The notes under the pieces were generated by a model. It saw nothing but the letters and a program-made list of their open reading frames with translations, was not told where the DNA came from and made no database searches. Source: an uncultured Bacilli bacterium (GTDB lineage: Bacteria; Bacillota_I; Bacilli_A; RF39; UBA660). Taken from it: 57,645 bases of DNA. Made by a program: the position numbers and the translations under genes. Shown piece after piece: positions 1 to 8,054 of this stretch (its first letter is position 1; every line of letters starts with the position of its first letter). Where the stretch lies: NCBI GenBank assembly GCA_934085875.1, contig CAKOHQ010000003.1, positions 1 to 57,645 on the forward strand. Reading direction: 5' to 3'.

Positions 1-1
1 A

Positions 2-487
2 AGGAGAAGTGGAAAATCAACATTACTTTTAATGTTTAGAGACTATTTATTAAAAAATGGTGTTAAAAAAGAAAATATAATACATATGAATTTTGAATCC
101 ACTTTATTTGACGATATAAAAGATTATAAAGATTTATACAAAGGATTAAGAAATATTGTTCTTGGTTTTAGAAATATAAATGAAGGACATCTTCTTGAAA
201 ATATAGTTTATTTAGAACTATTAAGGAGAGGGTATAAGGTAAATATAGGTAAAATTGGTGATTATGAAGTTGATTTTGTGGCAGAAAATCCTCATACGAT
301 AAAATATTATCAAGTAACACAAACACTTAAAGATGAAAATGCAAAAATTAGAGAGTTAAGAAGTTTAGAAAATATATCGGATAATTATGAGAAAATTATA
401 TTATCTATGGATAATACAATAAACAATGATTATAATGGCATAAAAGTTAAAAATATAATAAGTAGGCTACTTGAAAATGAGGATTAG
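2..487 (+). pseudogene. AAA/DUF4143-family ATPase, 5'-truncated by the window and internally deleted
   Basis: The frame is open from base 2 and begins inside a P-loop (RRSGKSTLL), so the real start lies before the window. Intact proteins of this family are about 400 residues: an N-terminal ATPase with Walker A and Walker B, then a DUF4143 C-terminal region. Here the text runs from the P-loop through a typical MNFES..FDDIKDY stretch, then at about codons 45-50 jumps straight into the C-terminal GLRN..EGHLLEN block and the EVDFV element. Walker B and most of the core are missing, with the frame kept. This looks like an in-frame deletion product, so ATPase activity is very unlikely. The family is common in AT-rich gut Firmicutes; its role is not settled. 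Confidence 0.7.
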
Positions 488-505
488 ATTTTTATATACA
501 AAATA

Positions 506-544
506 AAAACGAGAAAATAGTTTAATTACTTAGTTTCTCGTTTT
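506..544. terminator. Bidirectional terminator between convergent genes
   Basis: An 11-bp stem (506-516 with 534-544), A-rich on one side and T-rich on the other, can end transcription in both directions. The last codons and stop of the sortase gene (minus strand) lie inside it. Confidence 0.7.
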
Positions 545-1332
545 ATTAATTTAGCATGAACTACTAATTTATCACTATTATTATAACAAGTAGAAAGTGT
601 TAAAATGTTATCACTTGTACTAACACTTGTATTAAAATTGTATTCACTTCTACTAATTAATTTATTTATAAATGTTTCATATTCATTATCACTATCAAAA
701 TTAATTTGTAAATAATCACTTGTAGTTGGTATTTTATAAACACTAAATATTTGCCATAAAGTTAATTCGTTTTCAGTACTTAATTTTATAACAAAATTAT
801 CTTTATTATCTAACCAACCATTATCAAGTATATTTTTTAAAGAACCAAACATAGTTTTATTAATTCTTCCATGTCCATATATAATAGTATTTTTATTATT
901 TAATAAATTATTTCTATAATCTAAAAATAACCAACCACCACCATTAGATTTTTTATCTAAAGAATGATTTAAATAAAAGTCATTATCACTACCTTGAACG
1001 AAAGGATAATTAACATTAGTACCATTAACTCTTATCCAACCTTTAATATCATTATTTATTTTTTTTAAATTATCAAAATTAACATCTATCATATTCATCT
1101 TAATATAATCAAAATATGGGTCGCTTTTATCAATATTATCTTTTTGTTCTATTATTTCTATGTTATCATTATCTTTTGTTTCAAGAACTTCATCTTTTAT
1201 ATTATTTATGATTTTATTAGTTTTATTATTATCTATATTCCATTTAATTATTTTATATATTGAAAATATAAAACTTAAAATTAATATTATAACAATTATG
1301 ATAAATAAAACATTTTTTTTCTTATTCTTCAT
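526..1332 (-). CDS. Class B sortase-like transpeptidase
   Basis: A 268-residue protein with one N-terminal membrane anchor (residues 7-26) and an extracellular sortase domain. Sortases cut a C-terminal sorting signal and join the protein to cell-wall peptide. The catalytic His sits in YGHG (His154) and the Cys in TLSTC (Cys249), as in class B enzymes. The third conserved residue, an Arg six or so positions after the Cys, reads as Lys (DKLVVHAKL, Lys255), which is unusual. The gene starts 3 bases after the stop of the HTH regulator gene, so the two form an operon. No protein with a clear sorting signal was seen in the window, so its substrate is elsewhere. Confidence 0.85.
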   Translation of the reverse strand: MKNKKKNVLFIIIVIILILSFIFSIYKIIKWNIDNNKTNKIINNIKDEVLETKDNDNIEIIEQKDNIDKSDPYFDYIKMNMIDVNFDNLKKINNDIKGWIRVNGTNVNYPFVQGSDNDFYLNHSLDKKSNGGGWLFLDYRNNLLNNKNTIIYGHGRINKTMFGSLKNILDNGWLDNKDNFVIKLSTENELTLWQIFSVYKIPTTSDYLQINFDSDNEYETFINKLISRSEYNFNTSVSTSDNILTLSTCYNNSDKLVVHAKLIKRETK

Positions 1333-1335
1333 ATC

Positions 1336-3015
1336 TTATTCCTTTACTAATGGGTCAAAATTATCAATAGCATCCATTAATTTTTTATGTCTAATAATAA
1401 AATGTATTATAGGGTCTCCACTTTTTGTTAGATGTACATATTTATCTTTTAAAATACTTATATTTATATTATTAAATGCTTTATATTCATTACTAATAAC
1501 TAAATAATTTTTATTTTTATAATTAATAGTACTATTATAATGTTCTAAATATTCTTCATAATTATATTTAATCTCTAAATCACAAAATATATTTTCTAAT
1601 GATAAATATATTTTATTATTAAAATCTTTTTCATTAATTTTATAAATTATATCATTAATCTTATTAGTTTTTAAAATATTTATGGTATTTAATTCTTCAT
1701 CTCTTTTATATTTTAATACTTTATCTATATCATTACTATTTACTTTATTTCTTTTTAATATTTTTAATAATAATTTATCTTTTATTGTAAATAATGGTAG
1801 AGTAGAATATATTCTTTTTCTATCACATTTAATATCTTTATCTTTTAACATAAATATATTAAATTTATCTATATTTTCTTTTCTATATATGTCCATTAAA
1901 CTACTTGATTTTTTCAATAAAATATCACATTTTGTTTTATAATATTCTAATTCTTTATTGTTTGTAGAAATATAATACTTTCCTTTATTATGATTGCCAG
2001 TAATACATTCTCCAGTTAATATAACAGAACCTGATTTATAATTTATATGATTATAAATAGTGTTATTTATATTTTTAAAATAATATGGACTTACTTGACC
2101 TGTCATATAAAGAGGTATCCAACTTTCTAATCCTAACATCATTTCATTAAATGGCCTATCTAAATTATGTATTATGTTTAAATGTAATCCCTTTTTTAAA
2201 GATAGAGCAATACCAAACATCCATTTCTTACCAAATTCTATATCTTTAGCCATATCTTCCATTGGCATATCACTACACATAAATATATCTTCTTTACTTT
2301 TTGATAAAACAGTTGCTTTAAAGAAATCTAATTCACCTTTTTTCATTTCTTCTATACCGTAATAACTTTTAGTTTTAGCTTTATAAAATGGAATAGATGG
2401 AACTTTTAATTCATCAAATTTAATACTTTTAATAAAATCATTTAAGTCAAATTCATCTAATTTATTTAAGAAAGTATTAACTTCATTAGTTTCATTAACT
2501 TTATTTGTTAATAACCATATTCTTATGTTATCAAAATTAATTTCACTACCAATTAAATCTTTTAATATAAGATTATATTTTTCATTATTATATTTTTTTA
2601 ATACAAAGTTTGTTAAAGAATCAATAAATTCTTCTTTATTAGATGGTATTCTAGTATTATTTCTTATTCTAGATAAATATGACGCATCATAATTTAAATA
2701 TTTAGATAAAGTACTAGCATTAATATTAAATGTATTTATTAATATATTTAGATTATTAACTACTATATTAAAATCTATATTAGATATATTAGTTGCATTA
2801 TAAAAATCATTTAATATATCTAATTCTGTATATTTATTATTTGAAAGTGTAGAAAGTGCTTTAGATAATTTTTTTATAGTATCATTATTTGGTATTCTAG
2901 TACCATTTTTATACCTACTTATAATAGATTCTGATAACTTAGATAAGTTAGATATATCTTTAGAAGTACAATTAATTAAATTGATATATTTATTAAATAT
3001 TTCATTAAATTTCAT
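1336..3015 (-). CDS. Large HTH regulator with two XRE-like helix-turn-helix regions
   Basis: The chosen start (3015) gives 559 residues and has a GGGGATGAT ribosome site; an upstream ATG at 3075 lacks one. Two short helix-turn-helix stretches ending in similar words (SRYKNGTRIP near residue 40, SRIRNNTRIP near residue 120) resemble tandem XRE-type domains. The remaining 400 residues are a soluble region that I cannot assign. Such long HTH proteins occur in Clostridia-like genomes without known function. It shares an operon with the class B sortase and is divergent from the zinc-ribbon/PrsW pair, so it may control one or both. Two copies of ATTGTCA lie just upstream (3068-3082). Confidence 0.6.
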   Translation of the reverse strand: MKFNEIFNKYINLINCTSKDISNLSKLSESIISRYKNGTRIPNNDTIKKLSKALSTLSNNKYTELDILNDFYNATNISNIDFNIVVNNLNILINTFNINASTLSKYLNYDASYLSRIRNNTRIPSNKEEFIDSLTNFVLKKYNNEKYNLILKDLIGSEINFDNIRIWLLTNKVNETNEVNTFLNKLDEFDLNDFIKSIKFDELKVPSIPFYKAKTKSYYGIEEMKKGELDFFKATVLSKSKEDIFMCSDMPMEDMAKDIEFGKKWMFGIALSLKKGLHLNIIHNLDRPFNEMMLGLESWIPLYMTGQVSPYYFKNINNTIYNHINYKSGSVILTGECITGNHNKGKYYISTNNKELEYYKTKCDILLKKSSSLMDIYRKENIDKFNIFMLKDKDIKCDRKRIYSTLPLFTIKDKLLLKILKRNKVNSNDIDKVLKYKRDEELNTINILKTNKINDIIYKINEKDFNNKIYLSLENIFCDLEIKYNYEEYLEHYNSTINYKNKNYLVISNEYKAFNNINISILKDKYVHLTKSGDPIIHFIIRHKKLMDAIDNFDPLVKE

Positions 3016-3067
3016 ATAATCATCCCCATCAATAAATATATCATACATGAAATTATTATTATTTGCA

Positions 3068-3082
3068 ATTGTCAAATTGTCA
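3068..3082. promoter_or_regulatory. Tandem ATTGTCA repeat in a divergent intergenic region
   Basis: ATTGTCA occurs at 3068-3074 and 3076-3082, an 8-bp period, in the gap between the HTH regulator gene and the zinc-ribbon gene. It contains TTGACA-like words for the minus strand. It could be an operator or a -35 region; no protein is shown to bind it. Confidence 0.3.
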
Positions 3083-3200
3083 TTGACTATTTGTTAAATT
3101 ATATTTAAAAAGATTATTCAATATAATATACTTATTTTAGTAGGAATAGTATATTTTATTTTTATAATATTATACTAATAGAGAAGTGGAGAGTGAATAT

Positions 3201-3923
3201 ATGGCATTAATAAAATGTCCAGAGTGTAAAAATAATATAAGTGATCAAGCAGATGTATGTCCTAAATGTGGATATGAAATAAATGGGAATAATAATAAAA
3301 GTAATGATAAATCTAAAACTAAAATAGATTATAAGTATTTATTAATAGGATTATTAATTATAGTAGTTGGATTTTATATGCTTAATAACAGGAGTAATAA
3401 TACAACTACTGGTAATGATAATCCAACAAGTAATCCATCAACTGGTACTGGTACAACTACACCAGCAACAAATAATGGGTTTGTAGTTTATAATGATACT
3501 AACTTAGGAGTATCTTACGAAATACCAAGTACATATAAAACATTTGTAGATAGCAACAAACTAAGTTATGTAGGTAGTAATATTGATAATGAAGGTGCTT
3601 TAATTCCTTATGTGATATTAGGTTGGGATTCAACATACAAGAAAGCACCAGATTTCTTAAATGCTTTTACAAACGAATTAAAAAAAGCATATGGAAATGT
3701 TGAAATAACAATTGATATGTTATCTAACACAATTGGTAATTATTATGTATATGGAATACAATATCGATATAATTCAAGCGGACACATTGTTATTGATAAT
3801 AGATATGCAATAGAATTAAATAATAAGATATTTATGATTGGTTCAAGAGAAGAAAATGTTAATACTGATACGATGAATAATGTTGTTAGAGTTATTATTG
3901 AAACATTAAAAGGAGGTAATTAA
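3201..3923 (+). CDS. Zinc-ribbon, single-pass membrane protein with an extracellular domain
   Basis: A 240-residue protein. An N-terminal zinc ribbon (Cys6, Cys9, Cys20, Cys23) is followed by a charged linker, one membrane segment (about 45-61), a Thr/Ser/Gly/Asn-rich spacer (64-92) and a compact outer domain of about 145 residues that recalls PsbP/DcrB-like lipoprotein domains. The ATG at 3201 is preferred over a GTG at 3186 because it follows GTGGAGAGTG and gives the same MALIKC start as the next protein. Only one base separates its stop from the next gene. The pairing with a PrsW-type protease suggests it may be a partner or substrate of that protease; this is inference. Confidence 0.6.
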   Translation: MALIKCPECKNNISDQADVCPKCGYEINGNNNKSNDKSKTKIDYKYLLIGLLIIVVGFYMLNNRSNNTTTGNDNPTSNPSTGTGTTTPATNNGFVVYNDTNLGVSYEIPSTYKTFVDSNKLSYVGSNIDNEGALIPYVILGWDSTYKKAPDFLNAFTNELKKAYGNVEITIDMLSNTIGNYYVYGIQYRYNSSGHIVIDNRYAIELNNKIFMIGSREENVNTDTMNNVVRVIIETLKGGN

Positions 3924-3924
3924 T

Positions 3925-5076
3925 GTGGCTTTAATTAAATGCAAGGAATGTGGTGAGTCAATTTCATCTAGTGCTAAAACTTGTCCTCATTGTGGATTTA
4001 AAAATGAAGTAAGTATTTGTCCTGAATGTGGTAAAAAGGTAAAAAGTAGTGATGTGAATTGTCCTGATTGTGGTTATCCATTACAAAAAAAGACAGCTAC
4101 TAATATAGTAAGTGAAAATTTAGATAAAATAACTGGTGCTAAATCAGAAAATTATGTAACTTTCAAAGATTTATTTAAAAATACTTTTAAGAAACATACT
4201 GATGAAGAATTAGATGAAGTGTTTGTTTGTGGTAGCAAAGAAACAACGCCAAGTGTATTAGATATAAATCCTAAAAATGCTAGTGCATGGGTATATTTTA
4301 AAATATTTATATTTTTCTTAATTGCATATATACCATGTCGTATTGGATTTATAAATTATGGTAATGATAATTTTTTACCAGGACTTATTATGTTAGGTGC
4401 ATTTGCAATGCCAGTTGTAGTATTAATATTCTTTTTTGAAATAAATTTGTTTAGAAATATACCATTTTATAAAGTAATCAAATACTTTATACTGGGTGGT
4501 GCATTGAGTTTAATTGTTGCAATATTATTCTTTTCGTTAGAATTTAATACCGATATAAGAACTTATTCTGGTGCTTTAATGGTTGGTGTTATTGAGGAGA
4601 CAGCCAAAGCAGCAATAGTTGCATTATTTATATTTAAAAGCAAAAATTGTAATTATATATTAAATGGTTTATTGATTGGCGCTGCTGTTGGTGCTGGTTT
4701 TGCCGCTTTCGAAACTGCTGGATATATTTTAAGAAATGGTATAAATAATGGTTTACAAACAATGCTATATGTAATTAAAATAAGAGGTTTCTTAGCTCCT
4801 GGTGGACATGTTGCATGGGCTGCAATAGAAGGTGCTGCATTAATGTTCGTAAAAGGTTTTGAGAAAATTGATAAAAAACATTTAAATGATAAAAGATTTT
4901 TACTTATATGTTTAATACCTGTAGTTTTACATGGTATATGGGATATGCCTCTTAACATACCTTATGCTGGTACTCAAATAGCAGTTAGTATAATAGCATG
5001 GTTAGTAATAATATATTTTATAAATTTAGGATTACAACAAATAGATCAGGCAAAAAAACAAAAAATAAAAGAGTAA
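3925..5076 (+). CDS. PrsW-family intramembrane protease with two zinc ribbons
   Basis: A 383-residue protein with a GTG start behind a full AGGAGG site. Two N-terminal zinc ribbons (Cys6/9/20/23 and Cys32/35/46/49) precede about eight membrane segments. The membrane part carries the family marks: EExAK near residue 223, a FAAFE segment, GHVAWA and HGIWD near 336. PrsW of Bacillus is the site-1 protease that cuts the anti-sigma factor RsiW; other members sense signals through added domains. The first ribbon nearly repeats that of the upstream protein (MALIKC.EC), which fits two proteins working together. Confidence 0.8.
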   Translation: MALIKCKECGESISSSAKTCPHCGFKNEVSICPECGKKVKSSDVNCPDCGYPLQKKTATNIVSENLDKITGAKSENYVTFKDLFKNTFKKHTDEELDEVFVCGSKETTPSVLDINPKNASAWVYFKIFIFFLIAYIPCRIGFINYGNDNFLPGLIMLGAFAMPVVVLIFFFEINLFRNIPFYKVIKYFILGGALSLIVAILFFSLEFNTDIRTYSGALMVGVIEETAKAAIVALFIFKSKNCNYILNGLLIGAAVGAGFAAFETAGYILRNGINNGLQTMLYVIKIRGFLAPGGHVAWAAIEGAALMFVKGFEKIDKKHLNDKRFLLICLIPVVLHGIWDMPLNIPYAGTQIAVSIIAWLVIIYFINLGLQQIDQAKKQKIKE

Positions 5077-5105
5077 CAAAATAAATAATAAATATTTAAT
5101 TTTGT

Positions 5106-5129
5106 AAAGGACCAAAACGGTTCTTTTTT
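5106..5129 (+). terminator. Terminator after the PrsW-family gene
   Basis: An 8-bp stem (5106-5113 with 5119-5126, one G-T pair) with a 5-base loop, ending in a T run. Confidence 0.7.
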
Positions 5130-5177
5130 ACTCTTTATTTTTTGAATTAAATAAATAAAAAAAAATACTAGTAATAA

Positions 5178-5501
5178 TTATAAAGTTAAATTATTATATT
5201 CAATATATTCACCATTACAATAGAAAAAAATCTTTTTATCAGATATATCTTCAGGAATTTCTATTGTGTTATCATATTCTACTTCAACTTCATGTGTTAA
5301 TTGACGCGATACTAATCTTTTAAATCTTTCTAATTCATGTATATTTTTCATATTCTTTTTTGCACCTAAATATAATCTTTCTAAAGCAGCATCAATAGTA
5401 TCTTTATTATATATTTTTAAATAACTCTTAGCAACTATTACATATAAAGTGTCTCCGTAATTAGCATTAAAATAATCTGGTATAGTAATTTTTGTATTCA
5501 T
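5178..5501 (-). CDS. Hypothetical small protein
   Basis: A 107-residue soluble protein with an AAAGGAATG ribosome site 8 bases before its ATG. It has no membrane segment and no motif I recognise; the C-terminal half is rich in acidic and aromatic residues. It stands alone, convergent to the PrsW gene and divergent from the promoter of the structured RNA. Confidence 0.55.
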   Translation of the reverse strand: MNTKITIPDYFNANYGDTLYVIVAKSYLKIYNKDTIDAALERLYLGAKKNMKNIHELERFKRLVSRQLTHEVEVEYDNTIEIPEDISDKKIFFYCNGEYIEYNNLTL

Positions 5502-5570
5502 GAAATCATTCCTTTACTAGCTAAAATATAACATAAATCAAAATAATTTTCAATTTCTAATAAAATATAG

Positions 5571-5599
5571 TTGACAATTAATAAACTTTAGCATATAAT
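5571..5599 (+). promoter_or_regulatory. Consensus sigma-A promoter of the orphan RNA
   Basis: TTGACA (5571-5576), a 17-base spacer and TATAAT (5594-5599): a perfect match to the vegetative consensus. No open reading frame follows for over 450 bases, so it points to an RNA gene. Confidence 0.8.
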
Positions 5600-5605
5600 T
5601 ATATT

Positions 5606-5975
5606 AACCTAGAGAGAATAATACAAATCTTAAATATTAATTGATTGATTTTTTAATTAATTAATACAGAAAGTAGTAATTTATATTTTCGTTAGATTTG
5701 TATTTGATTTTGGTTTTTAAAATCGATTATAGGGTTGGTATCAATTATTAATGTTATTATTGATTTTAAGAAAACTGTTTTATTTAGAAAATTTATTTAT
5801 GTAAAGGATAAATAAAATCTTATCAAATCTAGGTATTGCAATTGTAATTGAGAAAGAAAACTCTATATGATGAGATGTTGTACTAAATACTGATAATATT
5901 TAGATGCTAGTAAGAGCTAGCTTTACAATTTTTCTTAAACTCAAATCAATAGTATTATCAGTGCTATTGATTTTT
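5606..5975 (+). ncRNA. Orphan structured RNA, about 370 nt
   Basis: This gene-free stretch starts just after a perfect promoter and ends in a strong terminator. Complementary arms seen by eye: 5620-5630 with 5694-5704 (11 bp, perfect), an inner hairpin 5636-5646 with 5655-5665, 5706-5711 with 5719-5724, 5740-5745 with 5759-5764, a long-range pairing 5766-5774 with 5930-5938, and within that 5792-5800 with 5808-5816, 5883-5889 with 5897-5903 and 5906-5910 with 5917-5921. I looked for marks of RNase P RNA, tmRNA, SRP RNA and 6S RNA and found none. Function unknown; AT-rich DNA gives chance stems, so the fold needs comparative support. Confidence 0.55.
5943..5975 (+). terminator. Terminator of the orphan RNA
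   Basis: A perfect 10-bp stem (5943-5952 with 5964-5973) and a T run. Confidence 0.8.
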
Positions 5976-6065
5976 GTTTGCTACAAAATAAAATATATGA
6001 TTAATTTATACTAGTTCAAAATATTTATAATACATAAAATATCCTAGAAAGGATAGTGTATTAAA

Positions 6066-6335
6066 ATGTGCAATAATTTTAGATGCATAGATAAACAAGG
6101 TGGAATCTATAATGGAAATATGTCTATGCCAGGTATGGAATGTCCAGTTGTTTATGAATGTCCAATAGAAAGAGTATGTCATAGGGAGATACATCATCAT
6201 GTTCCTCATGTATGTCCAATTAACACAAGAGTTATAAATCATCATATTTACACTCATACATATACTCCAGAGTATACTTGTTGTGAAGAAAATGAAAAAT
6301 GTGATGTATACGAAGGACAATGTAATAATTTCTAA
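6066..6335 (+). CDS. Spore coat protein, CotD-like
   Basis: An 89-residue protein rich in Cys, His, Pro and Tyr, with paired ECP and HHH/HTH clusters (CHREIHHH, INHHIYTHTY, a CC pair near residue 78). This composition and spacing match the CotD-type inner coat proteins of endospore formers, which cross-link around the forespore. Upstream, CATAAAATA near 6034-6042 resembles the -10 box of mother-cell sigma factors (SigE/SigK), though no clear -35 was found. It agrees with the spoIIGA-sigE pair at 30 kb. Confidence 0.7.
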   Translation: MCNNFRCIDKQGGIYNGNMSMPGMECPVVYECPIERVCHREIHHHVPHVCPINTRVINHHIYTHTYTPEYTCCEENEKCDVYEGQCNNF

Positions 6336-6358
6336 AAGTATCTTTAAGGTACTTTTTT
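6335..6358 (+). terminator. Terminator after the CotD-like gene
   Basis: An 8-bp stem (6335-6342 with 6348-6355) overlapping the stop codon, then a T run. Confidence 0.7.
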
Positions 6359-6435
6359 CTTTATACTAAGAATATTAAAAATAATAAAAGAACTAATAAA
6401 CGAATCTTTTAAATTTTACTATTTTGTGTTTTAGC

Positions 6436-6469
6436 AACTAAATTTATACAAAATGAAACTAAATTTATA
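6436..6469 (+). promoter_or_regulatory. Two direct repeats ahead of the membrane HTH regulator
   Basis: AACTAAATTTATA occurs at 6436-6448 and again at 6457-6469, exactly 21 bp apart, or two helix turns. The second copy abuts a weak -35 (TTGTGC, 6470) whose -10 is TATAAT (6494-6499). The placement suits an operator for autoregulation by the downstream HTH protein. Confidence 0.45.
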
Positions 6470-6520
6470 TTGTGCTACTAATAATATTAGGTATATAATT
6501 TCGTTAGAGGTGAAAAAAAT

Positions 6521-7876
6521 ATGAAGTTTCAGGATAAATTATCCAAAGTTCGTAAAGAAAGAAATTTAAGTCAGGAAGCATTGGCAGAAAAATTAGGAAT
6601 GTCAAGACAAGCAATAAGCAAATGGGAAAGTGGTAGCAGTTATCCAGATATGGCTACAATTATACGAGTCACAAAAGTTTTAGATTGTAAATTAGAAGAT
6701 TTGTTAGACGATGATACAATAGGAGTAAAAAAAGAATCTAATACAAATAATTTTAATACTATAATAAAAGATTTTTTAAATTTTATTACAAAATCCTATA
6801 ATATGTTTTGGAGTATGAAGTTTAAAGATAAAATTAAATGTATAATTGAAATTCTTATAATAATATTCATTTGTTATTTTGCATCATATATATTTGGTAT
6901 ATTTTTAAAAAATACAATATTCAATATATTTAATATATTACCAAACAATATTTATAACTATTTACTAACTTTATTTAAAGTATTATATTCAATTTTAATG
7001 TTTGTAATTTCTTTTATCATAACAATACATTTATTTAAAATAAGATATTTAGATTATTATATAACTATTGAAGATAAGAATAGTATAAATAAGACTATTG
7101 AAGAAGATAAAACCGAAACAAAAAAGATATATAATGCTAATAAGAGAGAAAAAATAATAATAAGAGATCCAATACATAGTACTAATAAATTTGTAGAAAT
7201 ATTAATTAAATTAATAAAAACATTATTAAAAGTATTCACTACTTTTATACTATTATTCTTAATAATAACATTTATATTTATAACTTTTGCAACTACAATT
7301 TCTTTTGCTTGGATTAAATATGGAATTATATTCTTAGGAGCAATTATAGTAGGATTAGGTATATTAAATATAAATTATATATTGATAGAACTTATATATG
7401 AATTTATTTTTGATAGATCATATTATTTTAAAAGAATATTTATTATGTTTATAATAGGTTTAACATTAATTGGTATTGGTTTTGGAATATCATTTAACGA
7501 ACTATCCAAATTTAATTTTAATTACACAAATAATTATGATAAAAATACAATACTTACTTTAGATTATAATGATAATATGATATTAGATGATTTAGATTAT
7601 TATAAATATCATAATAAAGTAGTAATAGATAATAATCAGGATAAAATAATAATAGAAGTATTACATGATAATAATATTGAACCATGTGTAAGAAACTCAG
7701 ACAATCATTATTTCATAGATTATAATAGTAAAAATACAAATGTAATAAAATATATATTAAAAGATATAAAAAATAAAAAAATAGATTTTAACGGATATTA
7801 TAAATATGATATAAAATCAATAACAATATCACAAAAAAATTATGATAAATTAATAAATAATTATAATTATGAGTAA
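6521..7876 (+). CDS. XRE-family HTH regulator with membrane segments
   Basis: A 451-residue protein. Residues 1-65 are a classic XRE/Cro-type helix-turn-helix (LSQEALAEKLGMSRQAISKW), followed by an acidic hinge. The rest has about five or six hydrophobic segments (near 105-125, 145-175, 235-260, 265-290, 305-325) and a polar Asn/Asp/Tyr-rich tail that would lie outside. A DNA-binding head fixed to the membrane suggests signal sensing at the envelope. The AGAGGTGAA site is 10 bases before the ATG. The C-terminal domain is not recognised. Confidence 0.75.
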   Translation: MKFQDKLSKVRKERNLSQEALAEKLGMSRQAISKWESGSSYPDMATIIRVTKVLDCKLEDLLDDDTIGVKKESNTNNFNTIIKDFLNFITKSYNMFWSMKFKDKIKCIIEILIIIFICYFASYIFGIFLKNTIFNIFNILPNNIYNYLLTLFKVLYSILMFVISFIITIHLFKIRYLDYYITIEDKNSINKTIEEDKTETKKIYNANKREKIIIRDPIHSTNKFVEILIKLIKTLLKVFTTFILLFLIITFIFITFATTISFAWIKYGIIFLGAIIVGLGILNINYILIELIYEFIFDRSYYFKRIFIMFIIGLTLIGIGFGISFNELSKFNFNYTNNYDKNTILTLDYNDNMILDDLDYYKYHNKVVIDNNQDKIIIEVLHDNNIEPCVRNSDNHYFIDYNSKNTNVIKYILKDIKNKKIDFNGYYKYDIKSITISQKNYDKLINNYNYE

Positions 7877-7937
7877 ATAAATGTCAAATAAGTTGAAATG
7901 AAAAAAAATTTTTGTTAATATTAAATAGGTGGTAATA

Positions 7938-8015
7938 ATGAGTTTAATTGTAGTAAAAAATGATGTACAAAAAAATATTATTTATAAATTTAAAGAGCCA
8001 CAAATACTAGGTTAA
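7938..8015 (+). CDS. Putative 25-residue leader peptide of prs
   Basis: A short frame with a good AGGTGG ribosome site 5 bases before its ATG, too short for routine gene calls. Its last codons (CTA GGT TAA) form the 5' arm of a terminator-like hairpin that lies between it and prs. That is the layout of translation-coupled attenuation: a ribosome at the stop codon would block the hairpin and let RNA polymerase run into prs. The peptide has no run of a single amino acid. It could instead be a minor independent peptide. Confidence 0.45.
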   Translation: MSLIVVKNDVQKNIIYKFKEPQILG

Positions 8016-8035
8016 TTTTTTCGCCTAGTTTTTTC
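8006..8035 (+). terminator. Attenuator-type terminator inside the prs leader
   Basis: ACTAGG (8006-8011) pairs with CCTAGT (8024-8029), followed by a T run. It overlaps the stop of the leader frame and ends about 20 bases before the prs start. Confidence 0.55.
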
Positions 8036-8054
8036 TGTTTTTTAGGAGGTATTT

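Noticed and set aside
5606..5975. RNase P RNA, tmRNA, SRP RNA or 6S RNA
   Set aside because: The conserved words I looked for (such as GAGGAAAGTC and ACAGAA of RNase P, or a T-loop GGTTCGA of tmRNA) are absent.
6006..6320. Minus-strand frame opposite the CotD-like gene
   Set aside because: It mirrors the His/Cys/Tyr-rich coding strand and lacks a ribosome site.
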